Origin: Oscillospiraceae bacterium
GTDB lineage: Bacteria > Bacillota_A > Clostridia > Oscillospirales > Oscillospiraceae
DNA length: 46,690 nucleotides
Assembly (NCBI GenBank): GCA_015068175.1
Contig: SVLA01000002.1
Span: 1 to 46,690 of the forward strand
Direction: 5' to 3'
Shown in pieces: positions 8,647-16,197 of the stretch. The translations under genes were made by a program, and so were the position numbers. Each line of letters opens with the position of its first letter. The stretch's first letter is position 1. The notes beneath the pieces were generated by a model that saw only the letters and a program-made list of their open reading frames with translations, was not told the origin of the DNA and did no database searches.

Positions 8647-9015
8647 TTACACATCCTCCACCGTGGCTGTGGGGGCATTTTCCACCACGCTTTGGATGCC
8701 CCCCAGGGCGGCGGCCTGGCTGGCATACCCTTCCGACGCGGCGATGATCCGACCGTTCCGGGCCCGCAAACGAAACCGCCAGGCCCCTCTTTTATCCTTA
8801 TACAGCTCAAATTTCGGATTATTCTGAACTTTTTCTTCCTTTTCCGTCATATCCAGCACCGCCCCGCCGGCGGCGCAGACCCGGACACTCTCCACGCCCC
8901 GGAGGGCCGCCGCCCGGGTCCCATAGGTCTCACCGGTGGCCACGGTCTCGCCGTTGGCGGCCACCAGCCGGAATTTCACCCCGGTGTCCACCGGATAGAT
9001 CTCAAATTTGCTCAC
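8647..9015 (-). CDS. DUF1508 (YegP-like) protein
   Basis: 122-residue soluble protein made of two tandem DUF1508 units: about 1-50 (KFEIYPVDTGVKFRLVAANG, ETYGTRAAALRGVESV) and about 65-115 (KFELYKDKRGAWRFRLRARN, EGYASQAAALGGIQSV). Function is unknown; the family includes E. coli YegP. I place the start at GTG 9015 because GGAGATG precedes it and the protein then begins directly with the first repeat. The GTG overlaps the TGA of the upstream membrane-protein gene by four bases, so translation is probably coupled. Confidence 0.8.
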   Translation of the reverse strand: MSKFEIYPVDTGVKFRLVAANGETVATGETYGTRAAALRGVESVRVCAAGGAVLDMTEKEEKVQNNPKFELYKDKRGAWRFRLRARNGRIIAASEGYASQAAALGGIQSVVENAPTATVEDV

Positions 9016-9413
9016 GGTTTTTTCATCTCCTTCAGTTGCCGCAGACTGCTCATCAGCAGGCAGGAGAACAAGAACAGACTCAGCACCCAATATTCGCCGC
9101 TGACCAGGGGGGCGCACAGCACCGCCATGGTGTAATACAGCACATCGCCGGCGGTCTCGGACATATACACCGTGGCGATGTTCAGAATGATCATCAGCAC
9201 CGCCAGACCCAGCCAGGCCAGAGAAATGTTCCGGATCCGGGCTACGCCCCGGCGGTCGCCGGCCTTTCCGGCCCGATGGAGCAGGACCGACGGCGGCAGG
9301 AAGAACAGCAGGCAGGCCACGATGCCCACCCAGCCGGGCAATGCCAATACGCCCAGCGCCGCGCTGAGCATATAGAAAAAGATCCAGAAAATGTATAAAT
9401 AGGTGTTCAGCAT
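9012..9413 (-). CDS. Small four-helix membrane protein, unknown function
   Basis: 133-residue hydrophobic protein with about four predicted transmembrane helices (roughly 5-25, 27-45, 60-80, 92-122) and a basic loop RAGKAGDRRGVARIR between helices 2 and 3. I do not recognise a family. ATG at 9413 follows an AGGAGG site; the longer upstream reading frame runs through intergenic repeats and is not credible. Its stop overlaps the next gene's GTG start, so the two form a two-gene operon. Confidence 0.65.
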   Translation of the reverse strand: MLNTYLYIFWIFFYMLSAALGVLALPGWVGIVACLLFFLPPSVLLHRAGKAGDRRGVARIRNISLAWLGLAVLMIILNIATVYMSETAGDVLYYTMAVLCAPLVSGEYWVLSLFLFSCLLMSSLRQLKEMKKP

Positions 9414-9523
9414 GGCTGTTTTCCTCCTGAAAAGTTCAATTTTTCCTTCATCCGCCCGCCCATGTTCTGCCGCATTGCTGTCGGGCGTCGGCTGTCTTCC
9501 GCCGCCCGGCCCCTGATTCCCCC

Positions 9524-9716
9524 GTAGGGACACCGCTCCTGCGGTGTCCGCGGACACCCGGGGACGGGTGTCCCTACAGTCATTGATCGACGCAACAAAC
9601 ACATAGAGCCGGGGCGGAGGTCTTGAGGTTGTACGATGACATACGTTATCGCCCGCATTCCTCTTCCGCCCTCGCTTCGCTCGGCCACCTTCCCCCGGGG
9701 GAAGGTATTGGCGCGG
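9524..9716. repeat. REP-like inverted pair and two-hairpin repeat
   Basis: 9524-9549 begins GTAGGGACACC and closes with GGTGTCC. 9552-9577 is the inverted partner ending GGTGTCCCTAC. 9661-9716 is a two-hairpin repeat (CGCTTCGCTCGGCCACC then CTTCCCCCGGGGGAAG). They fill most of the gene-free stretch 9414-9843. Confidence 0.65.
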
Positions 9717-9782
9717 CGTTCGCCGCTTTTTCATTATATACATTGTACCCCAAAGGCCCGCCGATGGCAAGGAAAAAAAGAC

Positions 9783-9811
9783 TTTACACCGCAGAATGAT
9801 TCTGTTATAAT
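9783..9811 (+). promoter_or_regulatory. nrdR promoter
   Basis: TTTACA (9783-9788) and TATAAT (9806-9811) spaced by 17 bases, 32 bases before the nrdR start codon. Confidence 0.7.
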
Positions 9812-9843
9812 CAATAAATAATAAGAAACGGGAGGCTACGCCT

Positions 9844-10296
9844 ATGAAATGCCCTTTTTGCGGCGATATTGAGAGCAAAGTGGTGGATTCCCGCCGCTCC
9901 GAAGAAGGCGATTCCATCCGCCGCCGCCGGGAATGTCTTGCCTGCCAGCGCCGGTTTACCACCTATGAGATCGTGGAAAGCCTGCCCATCATCGTCATCA
10001 AGCGGGATGGCAGCCGCCAGAGTTTCGACCGGAACAAGATCATGAACTCCATGGTCCGGGCCTTCGACAAGCGGAAGGTCTCCCTGGCCCAGTTGGAGCA
10101 GATCACCACGGAGATCGAGCAGGCCATCCAGAACTCCCTGGAACGGGAGATCACCACCGACCGCATCGGCCAGATGGTCATGGAGCGGATCAAACCCCTG
10201 GATGAAGTGGCCTATATCCGCTTCGCCTCCGTATACCGCCGGTTCCAGGACGTGAACAGCTTCCTGGCGGAGATCAAAAAACTGTCCGAAAATTAA
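9844..10296 (+). CDS. nrdR: Transcriptional repressor NrdR
   Basis: 150-residue repressor of ribonucleotide reductase genes. The N-terminal zinc ribbon has CPFCG (3-7) and [12 protein letters not shown]; an ATP-cone domain follows (about 49-139, with [16 protein letters not shown]) and senses dATP/ATP. Length matches the family. ATG at 9844 follows GGGAGG. The next gene starts 13 bases downstream and is probably co-transcribed. Confidence 0.96.
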   Translation: MKCPFCGDIESKVVDSRRSEEGDSIRRRRECLACQRRFTTYEIVESLPIIVIKRDGSRQSFDRNKIMNSMVRAFDKRKVSLAQLEQITTEIEQAIQNSLEREITTDRIGQMVMERIKPLDEVAYIRFASVYRRFQDVNSFLAEIKKLSEN

Positions 10297-10308
10297 GAGG
10301 AAACAAAA

Positions 10309-10776
10309 ATGGATGTAGATTCCCTGAAAGCCTTGCTGGAAGGCTTCGATCTGGCGGCTTTTTTGCCCGAGCTGGATTCCCTGCTGGGCTGGGTGGAGAC
10401 CATCATGCGGCTGTGCGTGATGATCGGACCTCTGATGCTGCTGGGTTTCGGCCTGCTGTATCTGGTGGCGCCCCCGAAAGAGGCCAATTATTCCCTGGGT
10501 TACCGGTTCTGGTGGAGCATGTCCAGCCTGGATGCCTGGCAATTCACCCACCGGCTGGTGGGCTGTATCTGGATGCCCCTGGGCCTGATCCTGACCGTGG
10601 TCATGGCGGTGATCTGCAATAATTTCCGCAATATGGAGACCATGGACATGGTCTGGTGCGCCGTCCAATGCCTGATCTGGGAAGTGGTCCTGGCCCTGGT
10701 GTCCTGCCTGGTGGTGGATATTGTGGTGATTTTCGTCTTTGACCGCAAGGGTTACCGCCGTTCCGATTACGAATAA
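10309..10776 (+). CDS. SdpI-like membrane protein
   Basis: 155-residue membrane protein with three transmembrane helices (about 32-52, 83-103, 118-143). The segment NYSLGYRFWWSMSSLDAWQF matches the conserved Asn/Gly-Tyr-Arg...Trp block of the SdpI/YhfL family, some members of which give immunity to secreted toxins. No toxin gene is adjacent. Placement with nrdR probably reflects shared transcription only. It ends at a bidirectional-looking terminator shared with the TIR gene. Confidence 0.65.
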   Translation: MDVDSLKALLEGFDLAAFLPELDSLLGWVETIMRLCVMIGPLMLLGFGLLYLVAPPKEANYSLGYRFWWSMSSLDAWQFTHRLVGCIWMPLGLILTVVMAVICNNFRNMETMDMVWCAVQCLIWEVVLALVSCLVVDIVVIFVFDRKGYRRSDYE

Positions 10777-10786
10777 GCAAATTTTT

Positions 10787-10813
10787 GACCCGGCAGATGC
10801 CGGGTCGTTTTTT
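10787..10813 (+). terminator. Terminator between converging genes
   Basis: Stem GACCCGGCA with TGCCGGGTC, then G and six T on the plus strand and an AAATTTTT flank on the other side, so it can serve both the SdpI-like gene and the TIR gene. Confidence 0.8.
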
Positions 10814-12674
10814 ATGTTTTTCTGTAGCGCAATGTCCAATCGTTGAAGTGCCGGTCCTTCAAAGCCTCCGGCGGGGGACACTCGTCAGGGGGTTCCAGGG
10901 GCACCGGCTCGATGGCATCCAGGCTCTTATGGCTGATGGCATGGGCCAATTCCTTGGCCACCCAGGGGGATGCGGCGGCGTTTTTGCTCCAGAAAAGGTA
11001 GAAAAGATCTCTTTTTTCGATCTCTTTATACAATCTCCGCTCCCAATGCTCCCCCCGTTTCAGGTTTTCCACGTCGAAAAACAGATCCAGGTCCGGGGCC
11101 GCCAACTGAATGCCCTGGATGCGGCTCACCACCTGGTCCCGGTCGGCGCTGGCGTAGGAGACGAAGGCGCTGCGCAGGGCGCATTTTTCGCAGGGCACCT
11201 CCTGGGGATAGAGAGTATTCACCTCCAGGATCATCTTCAGATCGGTGACCACCGCGTCATCGGAATAGACGCGGCCATGAAGACGGAGCTGTTTTTTATC
11301 GAAATCCAGGGGAAGGAACAGATCCATGTCGACGCTGGAGAAGCGGCCGTTCCAGGAGATGGTCTCGGTGGCGCAAAGGTCGGCCACATCCGGGGACCGG
11401 AGGGTGATGCGGAAACGCTGATCCCGCTGGGCCCGGAAGATGCCGCTGGCGGCGGCTTTGACCCGGTCGCCCAGGGTCTTCTGCGCCCGGTCCGCCTGCT
11501 CATGGTCCTCCGGCAGGTGCATCATGACCTTCACAAGGAAGTAATCTCCGGGGTGGATCATGGTTGGCGCGGCCGCCCGGAACTGTACTTCGTCTTCTTT
11601 CGACGGTTTTTTACCACCCTTTTTGGGTCCAAAAAGGCCCATAAAGGAGCTTTTTGGGGCCTTTTTACTGCCCGTTTCGGTACCGTTTGTTGCATACCCC
11701 GCCGCGGGCGGAACGGGATAACCGGGACGTTTGCCGGCACTTCCGCCGGAACCCGGCCGGGCCATTTTTCTCTGCAGGCCGCCGGCGGATCCGGGCCCCG
11801 GTCCCGGCGGTGTTCCCACAACGCTGCGTTTGCCGCCGCCGTCGGCGGCGCCTACAAGCTCCTGATCCGCGCAGGTATGCTCTCCCGGCGCCGGGGATGG
11901 AGACGGGCCCTGGTCTGCCGCCTGGCGGTACCAATCCGCCGCAGACAGGGACGGGTCCATGTGGGCGCTGTTTTTGCGGAGCTGCTCCAGATCCCACAGC
12001 ATCTGCTCCTGGAACCGCCGGCGCTCCTCTTCCATACGGCGCAGGCGCTCCTGGTCAATTTCCTCTTCCTCGCGCCTATAGGATATAAACAGATCATGGG
12101 CCGGGGGCGCCGGCTGATCCTCCGGTACCACCACCTCCCGGCAGGCATCTTCTCCGGGGCGGCGGAAACCGGTGTCATCCCACTCATCGCCCTCCAGGCT
12201 GAAGGACAGATCTCCGTTCTCCAAAAGGCGCCGCTGCATTTCTGCAATGGCATCCTGATTTTCCGCCAACCAGGCTGCGGAGGCGGCATCATGGCGGGCC
12301 TCGGCCTCATTCAGCGCATCCCGGGCAGCGGAAAGAAGATCCCGCAATTTTTCCAGGTCCTCCCGGAACAGCAGCATCAGCGGCGGCAGTTTCGGTGTCT
12401 CCAGGATCCGGTTCAAGGCATCCACAGAAGCCGTCAGGCCGGACCGGGTCTTTTCCGGATCCCAGGGCAGGCGGATGTCGCCATAGGTATGGCACCGGCG
12501 GGGGAGCAGATCCTTACAGCAGGTTTCCGCCGCCTCCATCAGTTCCCGGAGGGCATCGAGCTGGCCCTTGCCCGGTTCTGCTTTGGCCGCGCCGAACATC
12601 TCCGGTGCTACCCGGATCTTCTCCCGAATATGCTTACAATGCCGCAGGATATCCTCTTCATAAAATCGGTTCAT
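10812..12674 (-). CDS. TIR-domain protein with N-terminal helical region
   Basis: 620-residue cytoplasmic protein. The C-terminal TIR domain (about 500-600) starts AFVSYASADRD and contains SKNAAASPWVAKELAHA, placing a Glu at about 575 where bacterial TIR NADases have their catalytic Glu. A CxxC (CEKC) sits just before it. Upstream is a beta-rich domain (about 375-495, DYFLVKVMMHLPEDH through SVDMDLFLPLDF) that I cannot name, a Gly/Pro-rich basic linker (about 255-365), and an N-terminal helical region with a charged coiled coil (about 205-235). ATG at 12674 follows AAAGGAGG. It is monocistronic and divergent from perR. TIR proteins can act in phage defence, but no partner gene is adjacent. 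Confidence 0.8.
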   Translation of the reverse strand: MNRFYEEDILRHCKHIREKIRVAPEMFGAAKAEPGKGQLDALRELMEAAETCCKDLLPRRCHTYGDIRLPWDPEKTRSGLTASVDALNRILETPKLPPLMLLFREDLEKLRDLLSAARDALNEAEARHDAASAAWLAENQDAIAEMQRRLLENGDLSFSLEGDEWDDTGFRRPGEDACREVVVPEDQPAPPAHDLFISYRREEEEIDQERLRRMEEERRRFQEQMLWDLEQLRKNSAHMDPSLSAADWYRQAADQGPSPSPAPGEHTCADQELVGAADGGGKRSVVGTPPGPGPGSAGGLQRKMARPGSGGSAGKRPGYPVPPAAGYATNGTETGSKKAPKSSFMGLFGPKKGGKKPSKEDEVQFRAAAPTMIHPGDYFLVKVMMHLPEDHEQADRAQKTLGDRVKAAASGIFRAQRDQRFRITLRSPDVADLCATETISWNGRFSSVDMDLFLPLDFDKKQLRLHGRVYSDDAVVTDLKMILEVNTLYPQEVPCEKCALRSAFVSYASADRDQVVSRIQGIQLAAPDLDLFFDVENLKRGEHWERRLYKEIEKRDLFYLFWSKNAAASPWVAKELAHAISHKSLDAIEPVPLEPPDECPPPEALKDRHFNDWTLRYRKT

Positions 12675-12760
12675 GGGATCGCCTCCTTTTGACAATATCA
12701 TACCACCGTCTGCAAAAAGAGGCAACTAAAAAAATATTTTATAAATGCGAATAATTCCTA

Positions 12761-12789
12761 TTGACAAACAGAAAAGGATGTGCTAATAT
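12761..12789 (+). promoter_or_regulatory. perR promoter flanked by inverted half-sites
   Basis: TTGACA (12761-12766) and TAATAT (12784-12789), spacing 17. TGCGAAT (12746-12752) upstream and ATTCGCA (12809-12815) downstream are inverted copies, and the downstream one extends into GATAATCATT, which resembles Fur/PerR operator sequence. Autoregulation by PerR is the likely meaning. Confidence 0.65.
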
Positions 12790-12829
12790 ACAGGTGTAAA
12801 CGATAATCATTCGCAACAAGGAGGTGCTT

Positions 12830-13225
12830 ATGGAGCGAACATCCAAACACTTTCGCAAAAGGGACGCGATCCTGAACTGCCTGCGATCCACCACCTGCCA
12901 CCCCGGCGCCGATTGGGTCTATGCCCAACTGAAGCCGGTGATCCCGGACCTGAGCCTGGGAACGGTCTACCGGAATCTGGCCTATTTTAAGGAAAACGGC
13001 CTGGCTATTTCCGTGGGGACGGTGAACGGCGTGGAGCGGTTCGACGGCAATACGGAGCCCCATGTCCACTTCATCTGCACCGACTGCGGCAAGGTGGAAG
13101 ATCTGCATCAGATCGCCGTGCCCCAGGAACTGACAGACAAAGCAGCCGGATGCTCCGGCGGCCGGGTCTGCAGCTGCAATCTCACATTTACCGGCCTGTG
13201 TGGCCAATGTAACACCCAAAATTAA
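12830..13225 (+). CDS. perR: Fur-family peroxide-responsive regulator (PerR-like)
   Basis: 131-residue metalloregulator. The winged helix includes SLGTVYRNLAYFKENGLA. Candidate regulatory-metal ligands are His24 (CHPGADWVY), Asp72, His78 and His80 (EPHVHF) and Asp91 (GKVED). The structural zinc site is Cys83/Cys86 and Cys124/Cys127. The Asp at the last ligand position and the adjacent rubrerythrin point to PerR rather than Fur or Zur, by inference. ATG at 12830 is six bases after AAGGAGG; a GTG two codons earlier overlaps that site and is unlikely. It is followed 43 bases later by reverse rubrerythrin. Confidence 0.85.
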   Translation: MERTSKHFRKRDAILNCLRSTTCHPGADWVYAQLKPVIPDLSLGTVYRNLAYFKENGLAISVGTVNGVERFDGNTEPHVHFICTDCGKVEDLHQIAVPQELTDKAAGCSGGRVCSCNLTFTGLCGQCNTQN

Positions 13226-13268
13226 AACCAAAATCTAAAAAACATTACATTATTTGGAGGAATTTATT

Positions 13269-13859
13269 ATGAAGAAGTTTGTTTGCCCCGTTTGCGGTTA
13301 TGTTCATGAAGCAGAAGTGATGCCCGAAGGTTTCAAGTGCCCCCTGTGCAAGGTGGACGGCTCCAAGTTCAAGGTGATGGAGGCCGGCAAGCTGGCCGCC
13401 GAGCATGAGTACGGCGTCTACGGCAAGACCGTCAAGAACAACCCCGACATCTCCGAGGAAGACAAGAAGTTCATCTTCGATCAGCTCATGGCCAATTTCC
13501 AGGGCGAGTGCGCTGAGGTCGGTATGTATCTGTGCATGGCCCGGATCGCCCATCGGGAAGGCTACCCCGAGATCGGTCTGTACTGGGAGAAGGCCGCCTT
13601 TGAAGAGGCTGAGCATGCCGCCAAGTTCGCCGAGCTGCTGGGCGAGGACCTGGAGCCCAACATGACCGCTTCCACCAAGAAGAACCTGGCATGGCGTGTG
13701 GACTGCGAGTACGGCGCCACCTCCGGCAAGTTCGACCTGGCCAAGGTGGCCAAGCAGAACGGCCTGGATGCCATCCACGACACCGTCCATGAGATGGCCC
13801 GTGACGAAGCCCGCCACGGCCGCGGTCTGGAAGGCCTGCTGAAGCGCTACTTCAAGTAA
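13269..13859 (+). CDS. Reverse rubrerythrin
   Basis: 196-residue non-haem di-iron peroxidase that uses NADH-derived electrons to reduce hydrogen peroxide in anaerobes. An N-terminal rubredoxin-like iron site (CPVCG at 6-10, CPLC at about 24-27) precedes the four-helix di-iron domain (GECAEVGMY, EEAEHAAKF, HEMARDEARHG), the reverse of classical rubrerythrin order. ATG at 13269 follows GGAGG. It sits directly behind the PerR-like gene, as in clostridia where PerR represses such genes, so the two probably form one peroxide-response unit. Confidence 0.92.
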   Translation: MKKFVCPVCGYVHEAEVMPEGFKCPLCKVDGSKFKVMEAGKLAAEHEYGVYGKTVKNNPDISEEDKKFIFDQLMANFQGECAEVGMYLCMARIAHREGYPEIGLYWEKAAFEEAEHAAKFAELLGEDLEPNMTASTKKNLAWRVDCEYGATSGKFDLAKVAKQNGLDAIHDTVHEMARDEARHGRGLEGLLKRYFK

Positions 13860-13924
13860 AAGAATAATCAACTTTGCATCGAGCCCTATGACTCCCTGCA
13901 AGCTGATCTGAAAACACAGAAACA

Positions 13925-13954
13925 GGGCAGGGAAGTCTCAGGACTTCCCTGCCC
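13925..13954 (+). terminator. Hairpin after rubrerythrin
   Basis: A perfect 13-bp stem, GGGCAGGGAAGTC with GACTTCCCTGCCC, 4-base loop, followed only by ATAATTT. It is a strong but T-poor terminator candidate located just before the PepSY gene's ribosome site. Confidence 0.5.
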
Positions 13955-13976
13955 ATAATTTATAAGGAGGACGACA

Positions 13977-14888
13977 ATGAATATTCGTTTGATCGCATCC
14001 GCTGTGATTGCCGCCCTGCTTTTCACAGGAACCGGCGCCGCAATAGCGGCTCCAGCGGATCCCCAGCAAGCAACGCCGGCGGCTGCACAGCCGGCAGAAA
14101 CGCCCGCCGTTCAGGAACTGACGGCGGAAGAAGCGCAGGCCATCGCTCTGGAGCATGCGGAACTGTCCGCGGAGCAGGTCACCGGTCTGCGGGCCAAAAA
14201 GGACCGGGAGAACGGCGTTTTGGTCTGGGAAGTGGAATTCCGCCAGGGTGATTGGGAATTCGATTACGACATCAACGCCGAGACCGGCGCCATCGTAAAA
14301 TGGGAAAAGGACTACGATCCCCCCAGAAATTCCACCCCCGGCAGCAACCCCACTCCCACGGAGCCTCAGCCTACCGAACCTCAGCCCACCGATGCGCCCC
14401 CGGCGGCGCCCCGGCTTTTGACGGCGGAAGAGGCCAAGGCCATCGCTCTGGAGCATGCGGAACTGTCCGCGGACCAGGTCACGGGTCTGAAGGCCAAAAA
14501 GGACCGGGAGAACGGCGTTTTGGTCTGGGAAGTGGAATTCCGCCAGGGTGATTGGGAATTCGATTACGACATCAACGCCGAGACCGGCGCTGTTTTGAAG
14601 TGGGACAAAGAATACGATCCCCCCAGGAAGCAGGAGACCGATCCCCCCGCGGCAGAGGTCCCGGCGGAACAGCCCGATACCATCACCGCTGAGGAGGCCA
14701 AAGCCATCGCTCTGGAGCATGCCGGCCTGGCCGACCGGCAGGTGAAGCGGGTCCAGGCCGAAAAGGACCGGGAGAACGGCCGCCTTGTTTGGGAAGTGGA
14801 ATTCAAGTACGACGGCTGGGAGTATGAGTATGAGATCGATGCCCAGACCGGCGAGATCATCCACAGCGAAAAAGAATGGGACGATTGA
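13977..14888 (+). CDS. Secreted protein with three PepSY repeats
   Basis: 303-residue exported protein: signal peptide 1-25 (cleavage after AAIAA), a Pro/Ala-rich linker, then three PepSY-type units of about 65 residues (about 48-112, 148-212, 235-300), each with TAEEA-xAIALEHA, KKDRENG-LVWEVEF, and a D/E-rich Y-D/E-I-A-TG ending. Units are joined by Pro/Thr-rich linkers (PTEPQPTEPQPTDAPP). PepSY domains often occur in protease inhibitors or cell-surface sensors; the function here is unknown. Units 1 and 2 are nearly identical in DNA at a 300-base offset, a recent internal duplication. ATG 13977 follows AAGGAGG. It is monocistronic with its own terminator. Confidence 0.85.
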   Translation: MNIRLIASAVIAALLFTGTGAAIAAPADPQQATPAAAQPAETPAVQELTAEEAQAIALEHAELSAEQVTGLRAKKDRENGVLVWEVEFRQGDWEFDYDINAETGAIVKWEKDYDPPRNSTPGSNPTPTEPQPTEPQPTDAPPAAPRLLTAEEAKAIALEHAELSADQVTGLKAKKDRENGVLVWEVEFRQGDWEFDYDINAETGAVLKWDKEYDPPRKQETDPPAAEVPAEQPDTITAEEAKAIALEHAGLADRQVKRVQAEKDRENGRLVWEVEFKYDGWEYEYEIDAQTGEIIHSEKEWDD

Positions 14889-14905
14889 TCCCGATGATCC
14901 CCAGG

Positions 14906-14933
14906 GGAGCGGCTGCGGCCGCTCCTTTTTTTT
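14906..14933 (+). terminator. Terminator of the PepSY gene
   Basis: Stem GGAGCGGC with GCCGCTCC, 4-base loop, followed immediately by eight T residues. Confidence 0.9.
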
Positions 14934-14960
14934 GCGACAGGCCTCACAGGAGAACCGGCT

Positions 14961-15204
14961 TGTCATCCCGACCAAGGCGCAGCCGCGTGGAGGGATCTTC
15001 GCAGGGAACATCTGCACAGCAAGGGGTGAATGCGTAGATCCCTCGACTCCCGTTGGTCGCTCGGGATGATAAAACCCTTTCCGCCCAGTCTGCGGACTGG
15101 GCACCTCTCCCAAAGGGAGATGCAAGGGGGGCGGAGCACCACCCCGGGGGAAGGTATGGGTGCGGCGCACCACCCGCCCGCGGGACGGGAAACCCGTCCC
15201 CTAC
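14961..15204. repeat. Cluster of intergenic repeats before the hexapeptide gene
   Basis: 14961-15070 is a family-A element (starts TGTCATCCCGACC, ends GCTCGGGATGA, inverted ends). 15075-15135 is a two-hairpin repeat (CCCAGTCTGCGGACTGGG, CACC linker, CTCTCCCAAAGGGAGA). 15182-15204 is a REP-like palindrome ending CCCCTAC. Noncoding; it occupies most of 14934-15234. Confidence 0.65.
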
Positions 15205-15234
15205 ATTCCCGCTCTTGTGGTGGGGGATTGGGCC

Positions 15235-15264
15235 TTGCGCCGGGGGGGTGGGATGTGGTATACT
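15235..15264 (+). promoter_or_regulatory. Candidate promoter of the hexapeptide gene
   Basis: TTGCGC (15235-15240) and an extended -10 TGGTATACT (15256-15264), spacing 18. Confidence 0.45.
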
Positions 15265-15290
15265 GGAAAAAACGGAAAAGGGATGATGTT

Positions 15291-15740
15291 ATGTCAACTT
15301 ACATCGCAAAAAACGCCACGGTGGTAGGGGATGTCGTGCTGGGCGAAAACGTCAGCATTTGGTACAATGCGGTGCTGCGGGGGGATTGCGGCACCATCAC
15401 CGTGGGGGCCGGCACCAATATCCAGGAAGGGTGTATCCTCCATGAACAGACCACCCTGGGCGAAAACTGCACCGTGGGCCACGGGGCCATCGTTCACGGC
15501 TGTACTGTGGGCAACAACTGTCTCATCGGCATGGGGGCCATCATTCTGGACGGTGCCGTTATTGGAAACAACTGCATCGTGGGGGCCGGGGCCCTGGTCA
15601 CCGGCAAAATGAACGCCCCCGACGGCAGTCTGATCCTGGGCAGTCCCGCCACCGTGGTGAAGGCGGTATCCGCCGCCCAGATCCAGGGCAACGCCGAGTC
15701 CGCACGGCATTACATCGAACTGGCCCGGAAGGGGTTATAA
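15291..15740 (+). CDS. Gamma-carbonic-anhydrase-like hexapeptide-repeat protein
   Basis: 149-residue left-handed beta-helix protein built from hexapeptide repeats (I-x-x-x-A-x-V pattern through residues 3-115). It carries the three His positions typical of the gamma-CA family: one in ILHEQT and two in GHGAIVHG, plus the conserved SIWYNAVLRGD and GMGAIILDG blocks. Family members (YrdA/PaaY type) bind zinc, and some have carbonic anhydrase or thioesterase activity; activity here is unproven. ATG 15291 is preceded by a modest AAGGGA site. It is monocistronic. Confidence 0.85.
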   Translation: MSTYIAKNATVVGDVVLGENVSIWYNAVLRGDCGTITVGAGTNIQEGCILHEQTTLGENCTVGHGAIVHGCTVGNNCLIGMGAIILDGAVIGNNCIVGAGALVTGKMNAPDGSLILGSPATVVKAVSAAQIQGNAESARHYIELARKGL

Positions 15741-15754
15741 AAAGCGATTGTTGC

Positions 15755-15854
15755 GGGCGACCGCGAGGGTCGCCCCTACGCGGGGATGGGAAAAGGTGAC
15801 TCCCCCCGACCTCGCTTACGCTCGGCCACCCCCCTCATAAATGCGGGGGGCAAG
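15755..15854. repeat. REP-like palindrome and two-hairpin repeat upstream of metG
   Basis: 15755-15779 is a GGGCGACC/GGTCGCCC palindrome ending CCCTAC. 15799-15854 begins ACTCCCCCC, contains GACCTCGC-TTAC-GCTCGGCC and CCCCCCTCATAAATGCGGGG, and ends CAAG. The latter is the same repeat type that brackets the DUF559 gene at 36.2-36.7 kb. Confidence 0.7.
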
Positions 15855-15911
15855 AATTGTGGCTGGCGACGGGCGGGCGGAGAGTTGGATCCCCGGAATG
15901 ATAAAAAATGG

Positions 15912-15941
15912 TTGACAAAATTGGGAGTTTGTGGGTATAAT
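15912..15941 (+). promoter_or_regulatory. metG promoter
   Basis: Consensus TTGACA (15912-15917) and TATAAT (15936-15941), spacing 18, about 255 bases before metG. Confidence 0.8.
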
Positions 15942-15949
15942 ACCCCCAT

Positions 15950-16176
15950 ATAAGGAAAAAGCGGTGAAGAGAAGAGTAATTCGTGGAACCCTTACAGAGA
16001 GTCCCGGGGGGTGGAATGGGGCAGGCGGAAGCGGATGAAGATGGTCTCGGAGCTGCGATGTTGATATGTAAGCATCGCCGGGTGCGCCCGTTAACGCGTT
16101 TTGAGGCAGATCTTTTCTGCGAATCAAGGTGGTACCGCGTAAATTTACGCCCTTGGAGTATTCCGGGGGCGTTTTC
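15950..16176 (+). promoter_or_regulatory. Met-specific T-box riboswitch
   Basis: tRNA-sensing leader of metG. It contains stem-I elements (CAGAGAGTC and GGTGGAAT near 15995-16017), a likely Met specifier ATG at 16041-16043 followed by G, the invariant T-box AAGGTGGTACCGCG (16126-16139) whose TGGT complements the ACCA end of a tRNA with A73, and a terminator (ACGCCC with GGGGGCG then TTTT at about 16147-16175) that the T-box can displace. Uncharged tRNA-Met would allow read-through into metG. Confidence 0.9.
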
Positions 16177-16197
16177 TGTTTGAGAGGAGAAATGAAC

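Noticed and set aside
10309..10776. Immunity protein of a toxin-immunity pair
   Set aside because: SdpI-like proteins can be immunity factors, but no SdpC-type toxin or export gene is nearby.
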